Shown here piece by piece: positions 1 to 12,907 of a DNA stretch of 64,000 nucleotides. The stretch covers positions 3,347,678 to 3,411,677 of the forward strand of contig JAJEKV010000096.1 in assembly GCA_021234155.1 (NCBI GenBank). Direction: 5' to 3'. Each line of letters opens with the position of its first letter. Within the stretch, counting starts at the first letter, position 1. A program made the position numbers and the translations under genes. The notes beneath the pieces are model-generated. The model was not told where the DNA came from, ran no database searches, and saw only the letters and a program-made list of their open reading frames with translations. The stretch is from Isoetes taiwanensis. Its lineage: Eukaryota; Streptophyta; Lycopodiopsida; Isoetales; Isoetaceae.

Positions 1-555
1 GATTTCTTTAAGATTTTTCCAGGCTTCATCCCTTTTGTCCTCTAGCCAAAAGATTTGCGTCCATTCCTCGTCCTCCACTCTTGCCTCTTGAGTTCCCTGT
101 TTTGGTCTAACGTAACCGCTCTTTCCTGCCTTGCCTTCCATTTCTTCTGCTAGTTGGCGACTTGAAACCTCCAAACCAAGATATCTAAGTCCTCGAAGCA
201 TTCTGCTGGCTGCAAATCGAAGAACAGAGCCCATCGTACTGGAGGTTCGGTGCCAAAATCTATGGGGATGCTGAGATGAAAGAAATTTCTGGGGACACGG
301 TTCCCTAGAGCCAAATATCCGGTATTATGAGCAGAAATTCTGAGGGATCCTAATCTATCAAAGCACAGGATACTAAGAAAATGACTGCCTACTGACGTTC
401 TACTGAATCCTACTCTCGATTGATTATTGTACGCTAAACTAAGAAGAATCCTGATGGCACTGACTGTCACATCATGGCCCACTGGGATCTGAGGAAGCCC
501 AAGACTCTGGAGAACATCCTCTAACAGGGACTCATCCCTCCTCTAACAGGGACTC
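1..555 (-). pseudogene. Unrecognised coding fragment, open at the window edge
   Basis: A minus-strand reading frame runs from about 555 to 150, then appears to continue in another frame from about 180 to position 1 (EEMEGKAGKSGYVRPKQ is readable). The first part ends at a stop just after the frame change, so this looks like one gene broken by a single frameshift near 180. I see no methionine at its upstream end; it probably starts further up. A proline- and phenylalanine-rich stretch (LFFDLQPAECFEDLDI) is followed by a charged region. I do not recognise the family. A decayed retroelement gag-like protein is possible but not shown. Confidence 0.3.
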
Positions 556-562
556 ATCCCGG
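519..562. repeat. 22-bp tandem duplication
   Basis: CTCTAACAGGGACTCATCCC occurs twice back to back with a 22-bp period. It lies at the upstream edge of the minus-strand fragment and adds repeated codons to that frame. Confidence 0.8.
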
Positions 563-599
563 TTAGATATTATTTCACTATTAGAACTTCTGTTCTTTG

Positions 600-2339
600 T
601 CCTGATAGAGTTGGATATCCATAAAAACGATTTGATTTTTGTTGAGTTACAGCAATGGCTAAAGCTGGCAATGAATATTTATGTCTTACAAATCTCTCTA
701 TATGTGATGTTGAGAAATTGCTTCCATTATTCTTTCTTTTGCACTTCTCTCTTCAACTAATTCTTTCAAATCACAAACATGCACAAGGACATGCTAATAA
801 TGATGTACAAGAGCTTGGCATTGGCTATGATAAGGTATTCTGCTTTTGAACTATGAGTTATGAGGTTTTATTTGTACAATATTCTAGTGCTTGAAATTTT
901 TTCTCTTCTATATATTTTTGTTTTATGGTCGCATAATCTTAGAGACTTTAGAATTGGCCTTCGTTGGATATGCAAAATAGGGTTTCAGTTGTAAGCCATG
1001 ACTGCCTTTTAGTGAGCATATATAAACCATACAGTAGAAGTCTCCTTGGTTGGATATGCAAAATAGAGTTTTTGTTCGTTCTAAGCTATGCCTGGCTTCT
1101 AGATGTGAGCATTATAAACCTTCTAGATGTGGCTTCTAGATGCCTGGCTAGACATGAGTATATGGATATGCATGTTTAATTTTACATTGGATTATATCAT
1201 GACAATTTCTGCCACTGTTTGCAAGCAACTTGACTATTAGTGTCGGAGTGTCAGTAAGTATTATTTAATTGATAAGGTTATGTAGTTTTTGTAGAAAAGC
1301 TGGCTTTGCATGTTCGATTGGAACACATGTTTGTTTTCCAGATTTGGATGTATTGAAGGCCATTAAGGGGATCGGGAATATTGTTTTATGAGATCTTAGA
1401 GTAGCAAGAGCACGAGCATGATTGATGATTCCACAGTTAGGAAAATATCGTTGTTTATACAATAGACAAAATACAAATGTGGGGTTTCTCTCTTACTACA
1501 ACCTTAGAATTAGATGCATGACAACTACATTTATGTTTATGTTCTGAACATATCTACCCATGTGGCATTTATTTTCAAATGCATCTATAGAGCAAAAGCA
1601 TAATCCAGAGCAGAAGCAAAATCTAGTATGGTCCAAAGCTTATGAACGAATATGCTCCTCATGGTAACTTTAAGTTTCAACCTTAATTGTACTTGTAGGC
1701 CTCAAGGAAAGCAGATTTGTCAGTTCTATAAATGCTGCAGGAACATTGAGTGCTCTAGAAGTTTCAACCAGTTCTAAACCACGTGACAGATAGTAGGTGA
1801 GCCTACAAGGATCAATCATCATAAAACATCTACTAAAGCCACTGATTCATTAAGGTGCAGTTCAAATTCTCAACAGTTCTAAACCATGTGGCAAATAGTA
1901 CATACAAGGATCAATCATTTGTCAAACAACATCTACTGAAGTCATAAGGTGCAGTTCAAATTCTTATAGCATGAGCTTTCAGTAGCGACTATAACTCCAC
2001 TGAGTTTGCATTGATATACTCCTTTCTTACTATCTTGCTGCCTTAGATAAGTTTTTTGCAAAGGTGCTAGCATCTTTATATATCCATCATTTTATTCCAC
2101 CATTTCAAAGGCTTTTGTAATACTATCATCAATCAATACAAATATATCTATGTTTTTTCTAATTCAATGCTGCTAAGACAAGCCATCGTCTTTATGACAT
2201 TGATTTCTCATAGGTATTCTTGCAAGATGCTAATATCTCTCTTTAGCAATTATGTAGGATATAACATGATATTTGCAAAAAAAAATTTCTAGGTTTTTGA
2301 AAATCAATTCTCCAATTTATAAGCATCTTATGCCATTTT
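600..2339. other. Intergenic, AT-rich, with diverged direct repeats
   Basis: No gene is supported here. Two diverged duplications are visible. TTGGATATGCAAAATAG recurs at about 965 and 1051. A block of about 100 bp (AGTTCTAAACCA, then ACAAGGATCAATCAT, then AACATCTACT) recurs at about 1770-1850 and 1873-1965. The short open frames look like chance. Confidence 0.6.
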
Positions 2340-3560
2340 CTCCTTTTTGTATGTGGAAGTGGCATCCACTTACAAATATTTGGGAGTGGAGTTTCCTTCT
2401 ACTATGCACTGGGACACATCCATATGGCTACAAGTGACGACGGGCTGGAAGGCACTATATGCAATGCAAAACAATAGTCATAGAGCGGAGTTGTATGATT
2501 GGGCCCATCAGTCACACATGTTCAAAGTCTTAGTGGAGCCTGTTCTTTTATATGGGGTTGAAGTATGGGGCCCAGTAGTATCCCTCGCTACTTGGAATGA
2601 CTTGGAGCAGGTACAGAAAGCCTTCTTGGTACGAGCACTAGGAGTGAGGTCCACAGTCCCATATCAAATTCTACGGTAGGAGACGGGAGTCTTGCCTCTT
2701 CAGAGGGCGGCCCTTGATCGCCACATTGTCTATTTTTAGAAGGTGGTCAATATGGACGATGCTCGTCTCCCTAACCTAGCTTATATCATGGCAATGGGGC
2801 CGCAGTGCCTCAAGGCCTGCTGGAGAGAAAAGAGAGCTCAATGGTTGGCTAGATGGAATGTGCAGGAGCACAGGTGTATAAATGTGCAAACAGAGGCAGA
2901 TCGCCATAGCTTGAGGCAATATCTTGACGCTTGTGTCCTTAGCAAGCTTTGGGATGCCAGTGCCCTTGAACAGGTCAAGACAACACACTACCAGCGCCAC
3001 ATAAATCCCACAATGGAACGAGGCCCGTAATGCTACCTGCGTACCCACTTGCCCATGAAAAGGCGCAGACTCATTGCCTCCATTCGCACAGGGGCACACC
3101 ATCTTGGTGAGGCAGGCGAGATGGATTGGTGAGCCCGCGCCCGGGGCCTGGCTCTGTCAATCTTTGCCAAATGGGAGTCATTGAGGATGAATCTCATACC
3201 CTTCCGCGGTTGCCCAAATATGATCAAATCCGACGGCGCTATCTTTGAGTTGGTCGGGCACGCTAGCCGTTACATGTGACGTTGAGTACGGCTTCCGTAC
3301 GGGTGCTGGGATCATACCTTCAGGAGGTTATGGACATGCGAGATTAGCTATGTCCTCGGGCACACACTTGACATGTATATATATACATTTATTTCATCAT
3401 GATGTATATTTGTACAGTTTGACAGCATTCTTATTACTACCACGGTTTTTCCCTCGAAAACCCTTCGGGGCGAGGGTTTTTTTAACCCGGACAGTAATAA
3501 GTTTGATGTGCTCTTTCTGGGTCCCATATGCCGATTTGTCTAGTGGACGATAAAAATCAT
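2340..3560 (+). mobile_element. LINE (non-LTR retrotransposon) 3' part, decayed
   Basis: The frame from about 2347 reads YKYLGVEFPS, then VEPVLLYGVEVWG and LEQVQKAFLVRALGV, which is the typical end of a plant LINE reverse transcriptase. In-frame TAG codons at about 2677 and 2740 interrupt it. The frame continues through THLPMKRRRLIASIRTGAHHLGEAGE, the usual LINE C-terminal region before the cysteine motif. An imperfect hairpin follows at about 3436-3503 (CCCTCGAAAACCC facing GGGGCGAGGG, bounded by TTATTACT and AGTAATAA), then a (TTTC)n tract near 3563. I read this as a 5'-truncated copy ending at its 3' terminus. Confidence 0.75.
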
Positions 3561-3652
3561 TATTTCTTTCTTTCTTTCTTTTTCGATAATCGTCCATAAC
3601 ATCAATAATGTTAACGGACATAAGCTCATTTTCTATGTTGACATCCTCTACA

Positions 3653-3794
3653 ACTATCCTTAACAAATTTTTTACAAACATGCATACATTACACCATTCA
3701 CATTTAATAATTGCATTGACGTTCCCCTCGAACTATCCTTACAAATTTTTTACAAACATGCATACATTACACCACTCACATCTAATAATTGCAT
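3653..3794. repeat. Tandem duplication, unit about 75-79 bp
   Basis: The stretch AACTATCCTTAACAAATTTT through CATTTAATAATTGCA at 3653-3719 is repeated at 3731-3794 with a few substitutions. Both copies contain TTTTTTACAAACATGCATAC. A diverged partial copy may follow, since TTGCATGAAACTATGATGCC resembles TTGCATAGAACTACAATGCC. No coding role is visible. Confidence 0.75.
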
Positions 3795-3799
3795 AGAAC

Positions 3800-5340
3800 T
3801 ACAATGCCCAACATTACCCCATGTACATTGCATGAAACTATGATGCCAAACATTACCCCCATGTGGGTATGCACTCCCTTACCCCTACACAATTACCTCC
3901 ACCTAAACTTAACATGTCTTTATTTTATTTTGTAATTTTATTTTTATGTTAATCTGTAACCATAGGATGTCAAGTCCAAAGAGGAAAGCATGAATACACT
4001 TTTATATGATGTTCTACATGTTGCATATGCATGTCCAATCAAAAAGACCACAGTCTTTCGATTGACTATATCCATGATCAACATCTATGTTTTCAAAAAT
4101 AATACAAGGATGTACAACAAGTATAGGCTCAAGTAGCTAGATGGTTAGGCCATTGGGACATTGGGATGACAAAAACCCATCGACTACCATGGAAGTGAGA
4201 AAAGTCACCTAGGCCATTAGGATGGAGTACCACCTAAAGGCACAAAAATCCATTGACTACCATATGGGTGAGAAAAGTGACTCAACATAATCTAAATATT
4301 GAATTCTATGTCAATGAATCTTAAAAGTTTCTTCATATTACCCTTGCCCCCCTCCAAGCCACATTGTCTATTCTAGCCAACAACGAAACAACCAGCTCTT
4401 CAAATAGTTACTGGGCCCGACAACAGCGGGCACCATAACTAGTATGTATGAGTTTGGTTTTGAAATGTCTCTTTTGGTTTAAGGTTCTCTCTACATCTGA
4501 TTTTCTTGTTTGATTCGTCTAAAATGCCTCTCGCTATGAGCTTACTTGTTTCACTATAGGTAGCATTCTAGGACTTCCAAATAAGAAGATCAAAAATAGA
4601 TTTAAGCCATTTTCTAAGGAAGGAAGGTTCTTTTATCGTCCGCGGAGGCCAATCGGCCAAGGCAATTCCTTTCTCTCAACCTTACTTACAACTGAAACGA
4701 ATTGACTTGGGGACATATTCTGCTTTCAAAGACCTTAAACCCTAAATCATAAACGTGAATCATGTGGCTTGACTGTGAAAGTCAATACCATTTTTATAAG
4801 GGGTATGATAATCTACGAAAATAGTATATTGTTGTATCTCCTTGGAAAATGTATTGATTTTCATGTTTGAGATACATTTATGTAATCCTTATGTGGCATG
4901 CTGTACAATGGCATCTGGACTTCTAGTTCGACCTTCTTTCCCCTAGACTATATGGGTCAATCTTGGCCATGGTGGCCATTGCAATGGAGGTCAGTCTGAT
5001 AGAGGTACAAATGCCATTGTATAGCATGCCACATGTACAAGCCAGGTTTGTTGCTATCCTAAAATGTGATCGAAGCGTGGTATCTAGCTGACGTACATTT
5101 TTTAGGGCCGTAATCGAAAGAGTTTCAAGGGAACTCTCATTTTTTTGGTTTTGGAAGCAACAAGTTTTCCACATGCTTCTTTTCTTTGCCTCTCTAGGTC
5201 AATGCAACTTAGCTATTTGCTAACCTCCATTACACATAAGGCAATGAAATTGAGGCATGCAAAAATCTCGGTTCTTTTGATGTTGAAGTAACAAGAGTTT
5301 CATGGACTTGCCATCACTTGTTGTAGGAAGAAAGGCGTTC
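3800..5340. other. Intergenic with small repeats
   Basis: No gene is supported. Two diverged copies of a CCCATCGACTACCATGG / AGTGAGAAAAGT segment lie at 4140-4280. An inverted repeat of about 24 bp sits at 4890-4913 and 5010-5033 (ATGTGGCATGCTGTACAATG against its near reverse complement), enclosing about 96 bp. The arms could form a stem-loop or mark a small non-autonomous insertion. Confidence 0.55.
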
Positions 5341-5348
5341 TATAACTC

Positions 5349-5503
5349 TGGTTACTATAGAAATACTAGCTTTAAAGAAGCATCAAGATGAATATTCCTC
5401 AAATTAGGTGAATTAATGTTGGGAGCCATTGTATGTCAACATCAATTCACTAAATGTGAGTAATATTCCCCTTTAAAGCTAGTTTTTCTATAGAAATTAA
5501 ACC
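5349..5503. repeat. Long imperfect hairpin (MITE- or miRNA-precursor-like)
   Basis: CTATAGAAATACTAGCTTTA near 5355 pairs with TAAAGCTAGTTTTTCTATAG near 5475-5497. The pairing continues inward through GAATATT and TTAGGTGAATTAATGTTG against CAACATCAATTCACTAAA. The stem has roughly 60 pairs with mismatches and an apical loop of about 20 nt. It sits just upstream of LINE remains. The length and imperfect pairing fit a MITE or a young hairpin RNA locus, and the sequence alone cannot tell these apart. Confidence 0.65.
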
Positions 5504-5532
5504 CACATAATACCTTTCTTGTTATCCGACAA

Positions 5533-6110
5533 GTGATGGCATTCGAGGTTCTAACAACTAGCTTAAAATTAGGAGGGAACAATTACTTGCCATATTTTGT
5601 TGAAGTGAAGCGTGTCTACCAGCTAGGTTGCATTTTCCCAGGGCTCACAATAGAGAGTTATAGGAACTCTTGTTACCTCCTTTGGAAGGAGCGGGTCTTC
5701 CTCTACCTCAAGTGCCTCTATCATGCCACCCTATCAACAGTAATGTAAGAGTGCGGTAGGGATGGCCATTGTCTCCCACACTGTTTAGGATTATATATTG
5801 ATTAATTGGAGGAATGGCTTGCCTAACATGGTTGAAGAGGGGTTCGCTTGCTAATTACATCATTAGGCAGTTGATATATGCACATGATATGGACCTCTTA
5901 GCTCACACCCTGGCAAGCATGCAGCAACATCTGGATGCACTGGATATTTTCTATCATGACATTGGAATGCACGTCGCAAAGACCAAGCTCCCCCTCATAT
6001 TATCTTCTAGACAATATAGACAACATCGCTTCACTTATAAGGGTCAAAACGTAGATATACAAACATACAAATAACTTGGATTAAAATTCACCTCAAGGTA
6101 ATGGAATCTA
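5533..6110 (+). mobile_element. LINE reverse-transcriptase fragment, decayed
   Basis: From about 5745 one frame reads VRVR-stop-GWPLSPTLF, a damaged form of the VRQGCPLSPTLF motif. A neighbouring frame reads IIRQLIYAHDMDLLAHTLASM at about 5862-5925, where the catalytic YADD box is altered to YAHD. The fragment ends near YKGQNVDIQTYK, matching the region before YKYLG in LINEs. Several stops and frame changes show that it is dead. The upstream part (5533-5745) is open but not diagnostic. Confidence 0.65.
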
Positions 6111-7270
6111 AAGTCTCCATTACTAGATCATTCTTAGTCATACTCGAATTCATACCTCAAGGTGTCCTACCACTCCAAAGAGCAAAAATGATACAAATCT
6201 GATATTTTAGCAATAATCAAAACTATTCGGGGGGTCACTAACCCTGGACCATGGAAAAATGGATCATTCTTTCCAATAGTGGCTCGACACATCATTTTTG
6301 TTTCAATCTGAACCATTGAATAAAATTAGTAAAAAAAGTGGGTTCAATCTTAATCATCCAATCTTGATCCACAACAACGTATTTGAATTATTAATACTAT
6401 TTAAAGATAGACCCATTTCATGTGGAGATTTCATAGGCTATGTGCACCCATTTTTTTTTTTCAAGAAAAGAATATAAAATCCCTCTTACCAAAAGTTTTT
6501 AAGCCATGCATTTTAGTTGAGAAAAACATTTTATTTTTACCTTCCTTGTCCATTCTTAAGTGGTCCACTAATTCTAAATAGTTGGTACACATACCCCTCA
6601 CCCCAGGTGGGTTTCGAAGAGGACTTCCTTATATCCATGTATAATATCATTTGAGGCATTAACTCTCATATATTCCTTGTCTATAACCACGTTTTTGCAT
6701 GCTAGAGAATGGTCAACGAGTATAATATATATTTTATTGATGACATGGAGAGTCATATATCTCAAGAGGACACAAAATCCTTGATCAAATTATTGTTAGG
6801 CTATTCATCTTAGAAAAAGAAATATATGAGAGGTACAATAATAATAGATTATATGAGGTACAATCTCTAAGTGATTCCTTGTCTAGCCAGGTGTTTGGCA
6901 TGCTAGAGAGCAGATATTATATATGATACATAATAATATGTGTCATAAGGGCAGATAAACTTTCATTAGAGAATGCTAGTATGAAGAGCTTAATTCTACG
7001 AGGTGAAACAGACTTGTAATCGAACTAGAAGGACAGATAACTTTTCATTAGAGATTGTTGATTTGAAGAGCTTACTTCTATGAAAGGAAACAGATCTTTC
7101 ATCGAACTGGAGAGGCTTAAGATATTCCTATCTTGGAGAGCGATAATCTGAAGAGCTTAGACTGTAATATGAAGAGCTTAGGCTAAGTAAGACCCAGTAA
7201 TATGAAGAGCTTAGGCTAAGTAAGCCCGAGCCGGGAACGGAAAAAGAAAGGAAGAAGAAAACAAAAGGGC
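6111..7270. other. Intergenic with direct repeats
   Basis: No gene is supported. A segment with TTTCATTAGAGA followed by GAAGAGCTTA and GAAACAGA occurs at about 6960-7030 and again at 7050-7110. A unit containing AATATGAAGAGCTTAGGCTA is repeated exactly at about 7159 and 7199. These repeats end shortly before the CT-rich leader of the next gene. Confidence 0.6.
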
Positions 7271-7278
7271 ATCTTGTT

Positions 7279-8152
7279 TTGCTCCTAGCTAGGTGGAAGG
7301 GAGGTGGGAAAATAAGGGGGTGGTTAAAGGGAACAAAGGAGTGTCATAATGGGTACCTTACAAACATGTGCTCCTCCATCCCAATGGACAACAATGGAAC
7401 TTTATTCATTTCCCCTTCCCGCCACCACAAAGGTCTCCCCTCCTCTCCCAAAACCAGAGCAGAGGCTCCATCCTTCCGATCAAATGCCCCCCCTCCGCCT
7501 GCAATTCTGCTTGCCGCCCTCTGCTCCTTCATCCCTCTCCTTCCCAGCTTGCAACCCAAATGCTTGATTCACAGTTTTTCTTCCCAGTTTTTCTCCTTGC
7601 GGTTTGGATCCTGTTGCCACGCCTTCTGCCCTCTTCTTTCTTTCCACCTGCATTGCCATCGCCTCTTGTAACATCGGCTTCGTTCATAAAGATCCGTGCT
7701 TCATCTATCTAGCACCATGGTAATGGATTTTGTATTCTGTTCTTTCTTTGCCTTCCTTATAGTCGCTAAACAAGTCAGATATGTGTCTATGGTTGAATGT
7801 GGGTAGGCAGGAATGCCCTGCGAAATTTAGAATATTGATCACTTCTACCCTTTGGTATGCCAAATTGACTTCCAAATATTTCATGCCTACCAATAAACAT
7901 GGCACGTTGGATGATACCGTGCAGTCTTGTAGTAATCCAAAGCTCACCTTCTTTGTGTTACATACAAACTTGACATGTGATATGGTTGCTTTGGCATGTC
8001 TGATTTATTAGTAAGCAAATCTGGCTGTCTTTTCTGCTCTTTACATGCAAAAATTGGCAACAAAAGATATATTTTACATCTACAGTTTGGTTTTAAAGTC
8101 TCTACCATATTCAGGTGGCTCCACAATACTTTTCCATGGTACGGTTGTAGAC
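7279..8152 (+). promoter_or_regulatory. Probable 5' leader region of the TSO1-like gene
   Basis: The stretch at 7380-7710 is strongly CT-rich, which is typical of plant 5' untranslated leaders and makes long but uninformative open frames. An intron within the leader is likely, because the first supported start codon lies at 8153. I did not identify a convincing TATA box, and the transcription start is not resolved from sequence. Confidence 0.4.
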
Positions 8153-11100
8153 ATGGATTCCCCCAAAAGGGAATGGACTCCATCATCTGAGCTGCAGGTA
8201 TTTTATCCCTTCTTACTAAAGTTGCAAAGACTAAAATGTCATTCGAGTTAATTGGCAATCAATTGTCATGGTTATAGAAAGATCAAAGGATATGTTGCAT
8301 TTACTGGATTTCTCAGTTCTATGTAGCTACAAATTAGTGTCAGCAAATGCAAATCAGAACTCAACTTGAGTCTGAAGTACTAGTGCTTGAAACTGTAAGA
8401 GCCTTACCGTATTTGTTAACTTACATGCTTTTCATTGTTGCTGATGCAGGGTTCTCCTCTCTTTAAGTTTTTATGCAGCCTTTCACCTATAAAGCCGGCA
8501 AGATCAGTGCATGTAGCACAGACATATTCTGAACTGAGTTTTCCTCCTCCACCTCCAGTTTTTGCATCACCGAAAAACCAGAGATTCGAGAAAGGGTAGG
8601 CTTATGATATTAATGTTAGCATCTATTACGTACTCCACGTTCTCTTCTGTATGAGCAACCCATATTCGGTTTAGAGGATCAACTTTGTATTTTGATTGTT
8701 CTCTTTTTTTTTTTGCCATACCTTTTATGCGTGGCAATCCACAGACAAACTGCCTTCCATGAAAATTTGCATGTGACACTGGGAGCTTCTCTTATGCCTT
8801 ATCTACTAAGTTCACATTAGTGTTGTTGAGTAATAAGATTACATGAACATTATGCATATACAATTATTTCATCTGCATTTGGTGATATTATGCATATTTT
8901 GCTATAGAAATAAATCAGAGGATCCAGGTGGGAGAGCATTTGGAGAAGAGGAAAATTGCTGGACATCTTCTGCAAAATACACATTGGACAACAGCATTTG
9001 CCAGGTTTCTGGTGGGCATGAAATTATCACTCGCTCCTTGCGTCCTTGTGAGCAGACGCCGCCAGCTAGCCACCAAAGAGATGAATTTGTGCAGATAACT
9101 TGTGCAAGCAATAAGGTTTGCCAGAATGATACAAGTCAAGTGGTTGAAGATGGAGAAAACCAAGCAGGTTCAGAGAATGATTTTTATTTTAGCAACAAAC
9201 TCCAATTGACAGAGGTACAAAGATGAAATGACTAGTTACATTTGGACTATACTTATAGTTGAAATGGCTTTTGACACTTCAAGTTCTTGCAGCTGCCAAA
9301 TTTTCCATCAGAAGATGGAAGATTTTCGGAACCGTCTGCGATCTCGGCAGAATCTTTGTGCGACTTTTCTAAAGTAGAGTCATTGGACTTCCATAAAGCA
9401 CAGCACATTCCACCTTGTGTAACGAAACTTGCACATGATACAATGACAGAGCATATTCAAGATGGGGAAAAATCATTCAAAGTAAAAAACGAGTTAGCAT
9501 TTCTTTTAGACTTTCTTGCTTACAATATTTGGGCTTAGAAATTCAGGAGTATTCTTAAATTTCGTGTTTTATAATGCATGTGCAACCTCAAAGATAAATT
9601 AGAGCTGTCCATGCGTGCTGACTATTTTGCCAAACGCACTGTTCTCTGGAAGAACCTAAAGGTCTTTGTGTCATGTATAGTCCTGAGTGGTAACCATCGA
9701 AACAGTTCATAACATTGTGTTTCATGGCATTTGTAGATTGGGTAAAAGATTTTGTATAAAATAGGATGTGAGACATCCCTTATGCTTACTCACAAACGCT
9801 GCATGTCATTTTCATAAAAAATGTCATAGCTGTTTTTCTTAATAGCAGGTGTTTTTTTTATGTTTTCTGCTCTCATGCATATTCCTTTTTGCTTTGTTCC
9901 CCTATCAAAATGCTAAAACAAATAAAGATTTTCTGTAGTTAAGTGAAATAGGATAGTTGGAATTGTGTTTTTGAGGTACTGATAATGCTGATCTGTAGGG
10001 GAATGCCACTAATCGTGGTCCACGTCGACGATGTCTTGATTTTGAGACAAATGAGTTTCAAGGAATCAGCAGTAGTTCTTCCATGCAAGATTCTGCAAGT
10101 CATCCACTGGGAACAGGGTCTACAATAAATTCAATGGAAAACTTAGATGGAGTAACTACCATTTCTACAAGTACTTCTGCTTCTTCCAAGAGTGAATTTG
10201 TATCAGAAGAGAGAGGCACTTTGTCAGGAGTGACATTACACTCCAATTTTCAGATGACAAAATTATCAGAAAGCTCCAGAAGATTGAGAAATCCCGGAGT
10301 CTCTCCCTCTATTTCCTCTAGTATCGGATTACATCTAAATAGCCTTTCTGGCACTGCAGGATTGACAAGCAATGGAAAAGATTGTATTCCAGCATATGTG
10401 CCCTCTAGAAGTGGGCGTTCATGTGAGGCTCAAGCAGGAGCTGAGCCAAACAAAGGATGCGCAAATTATGGACCTGGGTTACTGGTCTCTATGGTAGAAA
10501 AGTCACAAACAGATGAGGAATTGCGAGGCAATCCAAGGATAATCAAGTCCACTACACGTTTCCGGTCTGTGACCCTCGGCATTCAGTCATTTGAAGCATG
10601 TCTGCCTTGCAGTGTAGAAAGGAGTGCAAGTCCTGTGGGGAGAAAGCGATTGCAACTACTTCAAGAAACTAGTTCTCAAGAAAATTCAGAGTTGCAAGAA
10701 AAAGTACGGACTCCTAGAAAGAAAAGGTACTTAATACATTCGTAAATACGTAATGTGTTTTGTAATTCAGCTCCATATTAAGCTGGATTGTTTGACACTT
10801 GCCGTTTTTCACCAAGTGTGCTTTTATGAACTAAAGCTTCTGCTTGATGTCTAAAGGAAGTCACTTTCTGATGGAGATGGATGCAAGCACTGCAATTGCA
10901 AGAAATCGAAGTGCTTAAAATTGTGAGTACTTGCAACATTTGCATAGCATATTAGGAATTTCCAGATTATTTGTGCTATTAATTATATTGATTGTAATAG
11001 AAAAGAACATTTCTTTATTTCTCAAGAAGAATGTTATTGGGATAGTTTAGTAATGAGCAGGCTAATTTTGTTGGTTCGGGCTTTTGAAAAGAAAAGAAAT

Positions 11101-12907
11101 GATGTTTTAAATATTTCAGTGGTAAGATAAAAAGTAAATCTTATACCATGTAAGTCATACTTTTGTAGCAAGTTCTCCCTACTTTGGTATTAGCTATAAT
11201 CTTTGCTTGAAGTGAAAAGACTGCCAAGCATTTGTGGTGGAAGGGAGAAGCACTGAACCATTCAGGTGGGAAATTTATGATGTGTACATTTAAATGGACA
11301 AGCTTGACATTTCCAGCCAGCAATCTATGTTATATTTGATTTGATTCATTATCATGCCACTCCAGGCCCTCTGTTATAGCTAAATTATTGTTGGACGTTT
11401 TGTATACAGGTATTGTGAATGCTTTGCTGCTGGTGTGTATTGTGTGGACTCTTGTGCTTGTCATGGATGTTTCAATAAGCCCGAATATGCCGAGACAGTT
11501 TTGGAAACACGAAAGCAAGTAGAATCACGCAATCCCCTTGCATTTGCACCCAAAATTGTTCAGGCTTCTGAGTCCTCTCCAACAAATAAGGTATGTTTTG
11601 TGATTAATGATTTGTGAAATGACATCATCTCATATTTGTTTCTTTATGCAGGACCCATGCACCGACATGTCAGCATCTGCTAGACATAAGCGCGGCTGCA
11701 ACTGCAAGAAGTCACATTGTCTAAAAAGATACTGTGAATGTTACCAGGTGCCTCTTGTGCTAGGATAACCTATTTATCATTTGATCTTTTGCTGAACTTC
11801 TCTTTTATACAGGCTGGCGTTGGTTGCTCCGAAGGATGCAGATGTAACGGCTGTAAGAACATGTTTGGAAAGAAGAAAGGTATATATGTGTGACAGTTAT
11901 CTTCCTTGGAAACTTTAAAGTGAGATAAATTTTTCTTTCTCAGCTTCAGAAGATGCTGAAGAACAAGAGTCTTACGCTGATGCTGATCCTGATATACTGC
12001 CAGAAACTAACAGAATTTTAGATGGAAGTCAACCACATGATACAAAGTCAAATCAGTCGGTTCCTCGTACAGTTTCCCCAATTACCCCCACACCAGACCA
12101 CTCATTGTAAGTTCCAACACTTTAGTATACTTGCGCTCATGTGCTCAAACGGGTCCAATATCACATCATCATGATTTATCATTGTTGAATTGCTGTTAAA
12201 CACCCTTATTGAGTGCATTGGAAAATTACAGGTTAGCCTCTTCTGCATCATGGTCAGCAAGTAACGGGGATGGTAGAAATGAATCAACGAGGAGAACCTA
12301 TGTAGTACAATGGGTGCACTCTACTAATGTGGATGAGAAGAATGAACAGGAATTGAAGCCTTTGGATCATAAAAACGTGGGAGTTGAGCAACAGTCACCA
12401 CAATGGAATGAACTTAGTGAATTATGTACAATCACTCCAGCGGCTCAACATCCTTTGCGACCGCCACCATCATTTTCTACAACGGGTAAAACATGCTCTT
12501 TATTATTGTCAAACGGAGACATGGAACACTTGAGCACTGAATTGAAGTATGGTAGAATGGCATCACCCTTTGATATGTCCTCTGTATTTGATACCAAGGA
12601 TAGTTTGGCCACTGAACATCAATCTACTTCTCAAGGTAAATCAGATGCGATTGGAACTGCTTCGGAGGACGACAGTATGCCTGAAATGTTAAGGGAAGGA
12701 CAGTCCACCTCTAATGGATCACCAAAACAGAAACGTGTAACGCCGCCTAGGCCTGATGGTTTAAGGCGTATAACTAGTCCAGTCACAAGGTCTTCTCCAA
12801 GGCTATTGGCAGGTCGAAAAATTTGTCTTCAAGCTTTGCCTTCGCTACCACCTGTGACTCCTTATGGCTCTGTGTATGGACAAGGAGCAAGTGGCAAGCA
12901 GAATTAA
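8153..12907 (+). CDS. TSO1-like: CPP/CXC-domain transcription factor, TSO1-like
   Basis: Eleven exons with GT-AG borders join in phase: 8153-8197, 8450-8595, 8908-9214, 9293-9481, 9999-10726, 10857-10922, 11410-11590, 11652-11747, 11813-11879, 11944-12106 and 12232-12907. They give about 887 residues with no internal stop. The N-terminus reads [20 protein letters not shown], then [16 protein letters not shown], a signature of plant TSO1-type proteins. [11 protein letters not shown] lies near residue 236. Two tesmin/CXC repeats follow: the first around 480-520 ([19 protein letters not shown]), the second around 570-605 ([19 protein letters not shown]), linked by the conserved [10 protein letters not shown] spacer. 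CXC domains bind zinc and CHR-like (TTYRAA) promoter elements. Family members act in cell-cycle and meristem/floral control, partly in DREAM-type complexes. The start was chosen because it opens the conserved N-terminal block. Confidence 0.93.

Noticed and set aside
7279-7712. Overlapping open frames in three phases before the TSO1-like gene
   Set aside because: A CT-rich leader keeps several frames open at once. None resembles the N-terminus of the family, which begins at 8153.
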